Assembly (NCBI RefSeq): GCF_900129785.1
Contig: NZ_FSRC01000003.1
Span: 186,001-250,000 of the forward strand
Source: Algoriphagus halophilus
Lineage (GTDB): Bacteria; Bacteroidota; Bacteroidia; Cytophagales; Cyclobacteriaceae
Direction: 5' to 3'
DNA length: 64,000 bases
Numbering within the stretch: position 1 is the first letter of the stretch; every line of letters starts with the position of its first letter. Below, in pieces: positions 34,093 through 41,521 of this stretch. The position numbers and the translations under genes are program-made. The notes beneath the pieces are model-generated. The model was not told the origin of the DNA and ran no database searches. It saw only the letters and a list, made by a program, of their open reading frames with translations.

Positions 34093-36213
34093 TTATCTAG
34101 GAAAAGCCGGCGCCAATCCACCGTCCACGTTGATCATGTTTCCGGTTGATTTATTGAGCATTCCGGAAACGAAAGCAAAAGCTGCATCAGCGATGTCGGA
34201 TGTTTTCACGGCTTCTTTGAGTAAGGTTCTGTTGGCATAATAAGCAGGAAGGTCCTTCACTTCAATTCCATAGGCCTTTGCCCGGTTTTCGGCCCATCCA
34301 CCTTCCCAGATGTTAGAGTTTTCGATGACTGCATCCGGGTTGACCACATTGACGCGGATCTTGTCCTCACCGAGTTCGGCTGCCATCAATCTGGACATGT
34401 GCAGTTGTGCTGCCTTTGCGGTGCCATAAGCCACATTTTTAGGCCCTGCCACCAAAGCATTCTTGCTGACGATATTGACGATGTCCCCACCGAGTCCCTG
34501 CTGCTTGAGGATCTTGACTCCCTGCTGGGACACCTCAAACTGTCCCTTGACCAGGATGTCCAGCAGTTTGTTCCAGTCCTCCTCGGTATGTTCTTCCAAA
34601 GGCTTGGAGATGGAGATCCCTGCATTGTTGACGATGATGTCCAGTCCGCCGAACTTCAGGCAGATTTCCTGCATGGCTTTTTTGAGGCTTTCGGTATCGG
34701 TGACATCCAGGGTAACTCCCAGGAATACATCCTTTCCGTATTTTTTCTGCATTTCCGCTTCGGTCTGTGCAAGTCTTTCCGCATTGATGTCGGTGACCAC
34801 CACACAGGCTCCTTCCTGTAAATATCGTTCGGCAATGCCTTTGCCGATTCCCCCTGCACTCCCTGTGATCAAAGCGATCCTTCTGGATAGGGGTTTTTCT
34901 TTAGGCATGCGCTGAAGCTTGGCCTCTTCAAGCAACCAGTATTCGATGTTGAATGCTTCCTGAAGGGGAAGGGAAACATAAGAGGAAACGGCCTCTGCCC
35001 CTCTCATTACGTTGATGGCGTTGATATAGAATTCGGAAGCTACCCTGGAAGTCTGCTTGTCCTTGGCAAAGGAGAAAAGACCTACACCCGGCCACAGAAT
35101 GATGACCGGGTTGGGGTCACGCATGGCAGGGGAATTGGGATGCTTATGTTTTTCATAGTAATCGGCATACATCTCCCGGTACTTCTGGAATTCGACTTCC
35201 AGTTCAGCCTTCAAAGAAGCGGGATCGGAAAGGTCCACATCTGCGGGGATGTCGAGCACCAAAGGGGATATCTTGGTACGGAGGAAGTGATCCGGACAGG
35301 AGGTGCCCATGGGTGCAAGTTTGTTCAGGTCGTTGGAATTGATGAACTGCAGTACTACCTCGGTATCGGAGAAGGTACCGACCATTTTCTTTTCGGAGGA
35401 AGCCAGTCCACGAAGCACTGGAGCCAGCAAGGCAGCCTGTGAGGCGCGCTGCTCGGCAGGAAGCGATGTGACTTTCTGTCCACCGAATACCGGTCTGTTT
35501 TTACCGTAATTGGCCTCCAGGTAAGCCGAGGCGGTTTCGATGACTTCCAAGCTGTTGATATAACACTCAAAAGACGTGTCTCCCCAGGTGAAGAGCCCAT
35601 GTCCACCGAGCATGATTCCCCGGATCCCGGGATTGTCCTCCAAGGTCTGCTGCAACTGGAGTCCCAGATCGAATCCCGGCTTCTGCCAAGGTACCCAGGC
35701 GATCTGTCCGTTCCAGAGTTCCTGGGTGATCTTCTCACCTTCCTTGGAAGCGGCAATGGCAATGGCTGCATCAGGATGGAGGTGGTCAATGTGTTTGAAA
35801 GGTAAAAAAGCATGCAAAGGGGTGTCGATGGAAGGTGCTTTGGAGTCCAGATCGTAGATACAGTGGTTGAAAAGGCCCACCATTTCGTCTTCAAACTCAA
35901 TGCCCCTGTAGATTCCCTGCAGTGCCCGGAGTTTGTCGACATATAGACCGGCCAGTCCGGCCTTGGTGAGTGTTCCGATGTCCCCGCCGGATCCTTTGAC
36001 CCACATGATTTCCACAGACTCCTTGGTCAGCGGATCTTTTTCAAAAGTTTTGCAACTGGTATTGCCCCCACCGTAGTTGGTGATGCGGAGGTCGGCACCC
36101 AGGATATTGGATCTATAGATTAATAGGTCAACTTCGTTTCCTTCCAAAGCGGCAGCCTTTTTATCATCCCATAAAAAGCTGACATGGTTAAATGATTTAT
36201 TTGTTGTTGCCAT
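34093..36213 (-). CDS. rhaEW: bifunctional L-rhamnulose-1-phosphate aldolase / L-lactaldehyde dehydrogenase, copy 2
   Basis: 706 residues, the same aldolase-SDR fusion as at 24096, with identical catalytic motifs. It differs only in the first ten residues (MATTNKSFNH against MTTNTKEFKH) and stops in TAA instead of TAG. It is a single-gene unit ended by the terminator at 34037, and divergent from susC with a 495-base shared control region carrying three candidate operators. So one copy sits at the head of the catabolic operon and one at the uptake operon. Two intact copies may raise dosage or allow separate control. Same foreign-looking, G+C-rich codon use as copy 1. Confidence 0.94.
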   Translation of the reverse strand: MATTNKSFNHVSFLWDDKKAAALEGNEVDLLIYRSNILGADLRITNYGGGNTSCKTFEKDPLTKESVEIMWVKGSGGDIGTLTKAGLAGLYVDKLRALQGIYRGIEFEDEMVGLFNHCIYDLDSKAPSIDTPLHAFLPFKHIDHLHPDAAIAIAASKEGEKITQELWNGQIAWVPWQKPGFDLGLQLQQTLEDNPGIRGIMLGGHGLFTWGDTSFECYINSLEVIETASAYLEANYGKNRPVFGGQKVTSLPAEQRASQAALLAPVLRGLASSEKKMVGTFSDTEVVLQFINSNDLNKLAPMGTSCPDHFLRTKISPLVLDIPADVDLSDPASLKAELEVEFQKYREMYADYYEKHKHPNSPAMRDPNPVIILWPGVGLFSFAKDKQTSRVASEFYINAINVMRGAEAVSSYVSLPLQEAFNIEYWLLEEAKLQRMPKEKPLSRRIALITGSAGGIGKGIAERYLQEGACVVVTDINAERLAQTEAEMQKKYGKDVFLGVTLDVTDTESLKKAMQEICLKFGGLDIIVNNAGISISKPLEEHTEEDWNKLLDILVKGQFEVSQQGVKILKQQGLGGDIVNIVSKNALVAGPKNVAYGTAKAAQLHMSRLMAAELGEDKIRVNVVNPDAVIENSNIWEGGWAENRAKAYGIEVKDLPAYYANRTLLKEAVKTSDIADAAFAFVSGMLNKSTGNMINVDGGLAPAFPR
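34094..36186 (-). repeat. 2,093-bp direct duplication, right copy
   Basis: Partner of 24097-26189, same orientation, start-to-start distance 9,997 bases. Two silent base differences seen. Homologous recombination between the copies would remove the permease, rhaI, SMP-30, GNAT, MscS, TMEM220 and NIPSNAP genes as a ~10-kb circle. Confidence 0.93.
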
Positions 36214-36278
36214 GTATTTTGGGTTTTGTCAATATTGTAACATGCAAAACAATTTAATATGGTATATATGGTATGCTG

Positions 36279-36293
36279 TCCTGTTCTATACTG
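36279..36293 (+). promoter_or_regulatory. candidate operator TCCTG-N5-TACTG (site B)
   Basis: TCCTG TTCTA TACTG, 66 bases upstream of rhaEW copy 2. As at site A it is on the plus strand and is followed by TTGAAA.GG-like bases (site A: TTGAAATGG; site B: TTGAAAGGG a few bases on), so the two rhaEW promoters share more than the core. Confidence 0.5.
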
Positions 36294-36580
36294 TATTGAA
36301 AGGGTTGAAAAAATGTTATATAAGGTATTTTTATTTTATAAAAGGTCCAAACCAGTCTTTGTTGGGTTTAGAAGAGGTATAATATGTTTGGGATTAATTT
36401 ATTAAGTGGATTAAAATTTAAAAAAATAAAATTTAAGCGCTGAAAAACAAAAGGTTGCAGAATTTACAGATCTTTTTATTTACTACTTATTATAGTTTTT
36501 ACATTGATAAGTATACTTTGTTGATAAATATTTAATGTTATTATGTAAATAAAAATAAAATTGTTTTTGTCATATTTCTA

Positions 36581-36595
36581 TCCTGTACTATCCTG
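36581..36595 (+). promoter_or_regulatory. candidate operator TCCTG-N5-TCCTG (site C), perfect repeat
   Basis: TCCTG TACTA TCCTG, two exact half-sites ten bases apart. Faces site D (36627-36641, minus strand), 46 bases away start to start, upstream of susC. Confidence 0.6.
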
Positions 36596-36626
36596 CTTGT
36601 TTTTTAATATAAAAATTTATTTTAAT

Positions 36627-36641
36627 CAGGATGCGACAGGA
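36627..36641 (-). promoter_or_regulatory. candidate operator TCCTG-N5-TCCTG (site D), perfect repeat
   Basis: Minus strand TCCTG TCGCA TCCTG, 68 bases upstream of susC. Shares CTATCCTGT and GCATCCT with site E at the permease gene. Two perfect copies facing each other in one A+T-rich region are unlikely by chance. Confidence 0.62.
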
Positions 36642-36708
36642 TAGGTTTGGGTGTTAATAGAAGTTAATTAGTAGAAATTACCGCTTGTTAACATAAAACC
36701 CAAGATCT

Positions 36709-39700
36709 ATGAAAAACAATTATTTATTAATAAAGAAGCGATTTTTACTGCTTCTTTTTATTATTCTTTCAACCAGCATTTCGGCCTTTTCTCAGGCTAC
36801 GAATGTGACCGGTACTGTGAAAGATGAAACAGGAGAAGTTGTACCGGGAGCCACCGTAATGATCAAAGGTACCCAGACAGGTACCGTAACTGATATTGAC
36901 GGTGTTTTTTCTATTCAAGCAGCCCCAGGAAGTATTTTGGTGATTAGTTTTATTGGATATACGCCTACTGAGGTGGCGGTCCAATCGGGACAAACCAATT
37001 ACGATGTTACGATTAACACTTCTATGTCGGATTTATCCGAAGTAGTTGTAGTGGGGTATGGTAGCCAAATTAAAAAGGAAGTGACTGGAGCTATTCAATC
37101 TATCAGTGAAGATGAATTGAAAGACATGCCAGTTACTACTACGGCACAGAAGTTACAAGGTAAATTAGCAGGGGTTCAAATCAACCAGACTACTGGTAAG
37201 CCTGGCCAAGGGATGAACGTAAGAATCCGTGGTCAGCTTTCCGTATCAGGAGGTAGTGATCCATTATACGTAGTGGATGGATTCCCTATTACAGGTGATA
37301 TTAATACCCTGAACCCTGATGAAATCCAAGATATAACCATATTGAAAGATGCGGCTTCTACCTCTTTATATGGGTCTAGAGCAGCCAATGGTGTGGTTTT
37401 GATTACAACTAAAAGAGGAAAAGTAGGGCAAACAAATGTAAACCTAAATGTCTATACAGGATTCCAGAAAGTTCCTGAAAATGGTAGGCTTGAAATGTTA
37501 AATGCAGAAGAGTTTGCCCAGTTTAAAAAGGAATATTATGAAGATGCGGGGCAACCTGTTCCGGCTATTTTCCAAAACCCATCTGATTTCAGAGGTAAAA
37601 CTAATGATTGGTATGGAGCCATGTTGGAAACTGCTCCAATTACCAACTATAACTTAACCATCACTTCAAATAAAGAGAGGGTAAATACGGCAATTGTAGC
37701 AGGTGTGTTTGATCAAAAAGGAGTGGTAAGAAATACAGATTACGAAAGGTATTCCTTAAGAATGAATACAGATTATACAGTTTCTGACAAGGTTTCCATC
37801 GGGTTGAATGTGGCTCCAAGCTATATCGTAGATAATACGCCTCAAACAGATGGTTCCAGGGGTACTGGTATTTTATTTAACGCTTTGCATACTTGGCCAG
37901 TGATGGACATTTATGATGAGAATGGAGATCTAACCTTCTTCAATAGATTCCCTTCTGAGACAGGAAATATCTTTGCTTACCCTAACTGGTTACGGTCTGC
38001 GGATGAAATTACCAATCAGACCAAGAGGGTAAATATCTTGGCTAATACCTATGCAGAATGGAGACCGATTAAAGGACTTTCTTTGAAGTCTACATTCAAT
38101 ACGGAGATTAGAAATTCAAATTATTTCTTCTTTAACCCTTCGACTGCAACGAATAGAATCAACGTTTCTATTCCGACGGTAGCGGTTTCTATTAGAGATA
38201 ATTTCCGTGATTTTTCATGGTTGAATGAAAATATTGCGACCTATACCAATAATATTGGAGATCATAATTTTGAGATTTTAGCTGGTTTTTCTAATCAACA
38301 GTTTAGAAGAGATCGTACCAGAGTACAAGCTGATACTTATGCTGATGATCGACTACCAACCATTCAAGGTGCGATCAATATAAACAGAGGTGGAACTATT
38401 TCTGACGTGGATGAATGGACGTTGACCTCCATTTTCTCAAGGTTGACCTATAATTTTAAAGGAAAGTACTTATTTACTGCTGCAGTAAGAGGGGATGGTT
38501 CTTCCAGATTCGGTGCTGACAATCGTTGGGGTGTATTCCCTTCTACTTCGGTAGGTTGGGTGATTTCTGACGAAGAGTTTTTAAACACAAGTTCATCTGT
38601 CTCCTTCCTGAAATTGAGAGCAAGTTACGGGGTAACCGGTAATAACAATATTGGTAATTACACCCAGTATGCTTTGGTGAATAATACTATTAATGCGGCA
38701 TTTGGCAGCAATGTAGTTCCAGGTGCGGCAGTTACTTCATTGAGTAACTCTAACCTAGGATGGGAGACCACTTCACAATTTGATATTGGAATGGATCTCG
38801 GTTTATGGGATGATCGAGTGACCTTTGGTTATGATTATTATACCAAAAACACTACTAATTTATTGTATGCGGTTCAGGTTCCTCAAGAATCTGGATTTAC
38901 AAACTTCAACGATAATATTGGTGAGATCAAGTTCTGGGGTCATGAATTTACTGTCAACGCAGTTATTGCTCCAGGAACGTTCAGATGGTCTGTCAATGCG
39001 AACTTATCCATTAATAGAAATGAAGTATTGGAATTAGCAGATGGAATTGACCGAGTTTATGGTTATGCACATATTACTCAAGTAGGACAGCCTTTCGGCC
39101 AGTTTTATGGGTTAAATAAACTAGGTAATTATGCTAACGCCGAGGACTTAGCAAATTCTCCAGTGATTCCAGGAAGATCTACAGTAGGAAGTATTAAACT
39201 GGAAGATATCAATGGAGATGGCGTAATTACCTATGGTGGAGATAACGATGATAGAACTATTATCGGCAATCCGTTCCCTGATTTTGTGTATGGTTTTACC
39301 AACAATTTCAAGTGGAAAAATTGGGATGCTAGCATTGTAGCTTCTGGTTCTCAAGGTAATCAGTTGTACATGAGACACCTTTATTCTACAGCCAATTTGG
39401 ATGGGGTATTCAACATGGTTGCGAAAGTTGCAGATCGCTTCAGATCTCCAGAAAACCCAGGTGAAGGAATTTTTGGAACTACTGTAGGTGGTGGTAACGT
39501 GACTGGTATCGAGAGAGACTGGCCAAACAGTAATTTCGTTTGGGATGCTTCTTACTTTACTATTAGAAACATCACAGTAGGCTATAACTTCACAAATCTA
39601 CCTAAGTCAATAAAGGCGGCACGTGTTTATGCTTCCGGACAAAATATGTGGGTTTTTACCAAATATTGGGGAGGGTCTAACCCAGAGGTTAGTATGCAGA

Positions 39701-39801
39701 ACAATGGTCAAGGAGATGGAGGAAACCTAAGTCCAGGAGTTGACTTAGCAGGTTACCCTGTTCCACGTACAATCACATTTGGTGTAAACATCACCTTTTG
39801 A
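36709..39801 (+). CDS. susC: SusC-family TonB-dependent outer-membrane receptor
   Basis: A 1030-residue outer-membrane transporter. Signal peptide ends near STSISAFSQ. A carboxypeptidase-regulatory-like domain (about 32-110, GTVKDETGEVVPGATVMIKG) precedes the TonB-box-like SEVVVVGYGSQ and the plug (VTTTAQKLQGKLAGVQI, NGVVLITTKRG). A ~800-residue barrel follows and ends in the aromatic TITFGVNITF. It imports an oligosaccharide with the SusD partner 40 bases downstream. Divergent from rhaEW copy 2 through a region with three TCCTG-repeat sites, which suggests a rhamnose-containing glycan as ligand. No anti-sigma factor or hybrid two-component system is adjacent. Confidence 0.96.
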   Translation: MKNNYLLIKKRFLLLLFIILSTSISAFSQATNVTGTVKDETGEVVPGATVMIKGTQTGTVTDIDGVFSIQAAPGSILVISFIGYTPTEVAVQSGQTNYDVTINTSMSDLSEVVVVGYGSQIKKEVTGAIQSISEDELKDMPVTTTAQKLQGKLAGVQINQTTGKPGQGMNVRIRGQLSVSGGSDPLYVVDGFPITGDINTLNPDEIQDITILKDAASTSLYGSRAANGVVLITTKRGKVGQTNVNLNVYTGFQKVPENGRLEMLNAEEFAQFKKEYYEDAGQPVPAIFQNPSDFRGKTNDWYGAMLETAPITNYNLTITSNKERVNTAIVAGVFDQKGVVRNTDYERYSLRMNTDYTVSDKVSIGLNVAPSYIVDNTPQTDGSRGTGILFNALHTWPVMDIYDENGDLTFFNRFPSETGNIFAYPNWLRSADEITNQTKRVNILANTYAEWRPIKGLSLKSTFNTEIRNSNYFFFNPSTATNRINVSIPTVAVSIRDNFRDFSWLNENIATYTNNIGDHNFEILAGFSNQQFRRDRTRVQADTYADDRLPTIQGAININRGGTISDVDEWTLTSIFSRLTYNFKGKYLFTAAVRGDGSSRFGADNRWGVFPSTSVGWVISDEEFLNTSSSVSFLKLRASYGVTGNNNIGNYTQYALVNNTINAAFGSNVVPGAAVTSLSNSNLGWETTSQFDIGMDLGLWDDRVTFGYDYYTKNTTNLLYAVQVPQESGFTNFNDNIGEIKFWGHEFTVNAVIAPGTFRWSVNANLSINRNEVLELADGIDRVYGYAHITQVGQPFGQFYGLNKLGNYANAEDLANSPVIPGRSTVGSIKLEDINGDGVITYGGDNDDRTIIGNPFPDFVYGFTNNFKWKNWDASIVASGSQGNQLYMRHLYSTANLDGVFNMVAKVADRFRSPENPGEGIFGTTVGGGNVTGIERDWPNSNFVWDASYFTIRNITVGYNFTNLPKSIKAARVYASGQNMWVFTKYWGGSNPEVSMQNNGQGDGGNLSPGVDLAGYPVPRTITFGVNITF

Positions 39802-39841
39802 TTGATCTCATCTCATTAGTAAAAATCAAACTGTAGAAAAA

Positions 39842-41353
39842 ATGAAAAAACATATATTAGGCTTTGCAGTAGCATGTATTTTATTGACCGGCTGCGAAGA
39901 TTTTCTAACGGTAGTTCCTGAAACAGAATTGAGTTCGGCTACCTTTTTTAAGAATCAAACTGATTTTGAGCAGGCTATTAATGCAGCCTATGTACCCCTA
40001 AGAACCATCACTAACAATAGAGCATGGTTGTTAGGAGAAATGCACTCTGATAACACGTATTATGCAAGAAATGTATTGTTTGGAGCAACGGATAATCAGG
40101 AAGATATTGCAGATTTCTCTATCCCTGAATCAAATGGAACGTCGGCAAATACACATGTTTTGAACCAATGGAGACAGGATTATCTAATTATTGCCAGAAC
40201 CAACCAAATTCTTGCTGTAATAGATGAAGTCGAATTTGACCAAGCTGCCAAAGACAATGTGAAAGGACAAGCGCTGTTTTTAAGAGCATATGCTTATTTT
40301 GAATTGGCTAGGTATTTTGGAAGTGTTCCATTACACCTTACTCCAGTAGCTACTAGAGAGGAAGCTGCATTGGATCTTTCCCCTGAAGCAGATGTTTATG
40401 CGCAGATAGAGCAAGATTTACAAGCAGCTGTTCCATTGTTGCCTAAGAAATCTGCTCAAGAGCCTGGAAGAGCGACTGAAGGTGCTGCTAGAACTTTGTT
40501 GGCCAATGTTTACATCAACCAAAAGAAATGGTCTGAAGCAGAGCAAATACTCACTCCTGTGGTAACAAGTGGTGAATATACTTTAATGGCTGATTATGCC
40601 ATGGCATTCCCAGGGAATTCATCAAATAAGAATAACTCTGAATCTGTATTTGAAGTCCAATTTATGGAAGGTGCAGCAGGTTTGAATGGTAACTTTATTT
40701 ACCAGTTTATGCCACGGCCAATTAGTGCTGATGAGCTTCAGCCGATAATGGGAACCAGCAATCCTCAAAATATTGATGGTGAAGGTAACAATATTCCTAC
40801 TCCGGATATCATTGCCGCCTACGAAGAGGGTGACTTGAGAGAAGATGCATCTATTGGTTATGTATTTTTATCTGGAAGTTTTAGAGATGATAAAACCTAT
40901 CCTTATATCAAAAAACACGCGAAGCAGCATTCACAGCATAATAATACCGGAACCAACTGGGTAGTCTATCGCTATGCAGAAGTTCTGTTGTTTATGGCTG
41001 AGATTCTCAACGAACAAGGCAAGCCAGGAGAAGCTAAAGTCTACCTAGATCAAATAAGAGATAGAGCAGGATTAGATCCAAGTACGGCTTCTGGCCAAGC
41101 TGAAATGAGAGAAGCTATCTTCAAAGAAAGAAGAGTGGAATTGGCCTTTGAAAACAAAAGATGGTTTGATATCCAGCGTACAGATAGAATAGAAGAGATT
41201 ATTAGACCTTATGGACAGCGAATAATTAACAATCCATTGGATTATTATTATCCACCAATTGAAGGTGCAGTTCCAAGATCTAATGCATTTACTAACTTGA
41301 GTAAGTTCTATGCTTATCCAGCTGCAGAATCCGACTTGAGTCCTTATTTCTAA
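39842..41353 (+). CDS. susD: SusD/RagB-family glycan-binding surface lipoprotein
   Basis: A 503-residue lipoprotein (LLTGC, Cys18) forming the lid of the SusCD complex. SusD-type start DFLTVVPETELSSATFFKNQ, TPR-like helices such as KGQALFLRAYAYFELARYFG, and the C-terminal RRVELAFENKRWFDIQRT and the ending YAYPAAESDLSPYF are typical. It binds glycan at the surface and passes it to SusC. Immediately follows susC (40 bases). A hairpin lies after it, before the cytochrome lipoprotein gene. Confidence 0.95.
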   Translation: MKKHILGFAVACILLTGCEDFLTVVPETELSSATFFKNQTDFEQAINAAYVPLRTITNNRAWLLGEMHSDNTYYARNVLFGATDNQEDIADFSIPESNGTSANTHVLNQWRQDYLIIARTNQILAVIDEVEFDQAAKDNVKGQALFLRAYAYFELARYFGSVPLHLTPVATREEAALDLSPEADVYAQIEQDLQAAVPLLPKKSAQEPGRATEGAARTLLANVYINQKKWSEAEQILTPVVTSGEYTLMADYAMAFPGNSSNKNNSESVFEVQFMEGAAGLNGNFIYQFMPRPISADELQPIMGTSNPQNIDGEGNNIPTPDIIAAYEEGDLREDASIGYVFLSGSFRDDKTYPYIKKHAKQHSQHNNTGTNWVVYRYAEVLLFMAEILNEQGKPGEAKVYLDQIRDRAGLDPSTASGQAEMREAIFKERRVELAFENKRWFDIQRTDRIEEIIRPYGQRIINNPLDYYYPPIEGAVPRSNAFTNLSKFYAYPAAESDLSPYF

Positions 41354-41371
41354 GAAATATTTATAGGAAAT

Positions 41372-41411
41372 CACCCTGTGTAAAGTAGAATTTTCTGCGT
41401 TGCACAGGGTG
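41372..41411 (+). other. intergenic hairpin after susD
   Basis: CACCCTGTG (41372-41380) pairs exactly with CACAGGGTG (41403-41411) around a 22-base loop. No T-run follows, so it is not a typical terminator. It could stabilise the susCD mRNA end or weaken read-through into 41522. Confidence 0.5.
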
Positions 41412-41521
41412 AAATCCAAAATAAAACCGCTCTTGTATTAATTCGTGCAAATTATTCTGGAATTGTGTTCATTGTTTCTTAAATACGATAAATGAAAGAC
41501 AATAATATTCCCTAATATCCT

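Larger units (their letters stand above)
36294..36708. promoter_or_regulatory. A+T-rich control region upstream of susC
   Basis: Most of the 495-base gap 36214-36708 is strongly A+T-rich and has no open frame. Candidate operator sites C and D lie 60-130 bases before the susC ATG. TATACTTTG near 36513 recalls the Bacteroidota -7 element (TAnnTTTG) but the spacing is off by a base, so I do not call a promoter. Confidence 0.45.

Noticed and set aside
24097..36186. The 2.1-kb duplicate as a composite transposon or insertion sequence
   Set aside because: No transposase, no terminal inverted repeats, no target-site duplication; the repeat is just the coding sequence.
36505..36520. Bacteroidota-type promoter (TAnnTTTG) before susC
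   Set aside because: TATACTTTG has three bases between TA and TTTG and no convincing -33 TTTG at the right spacing.
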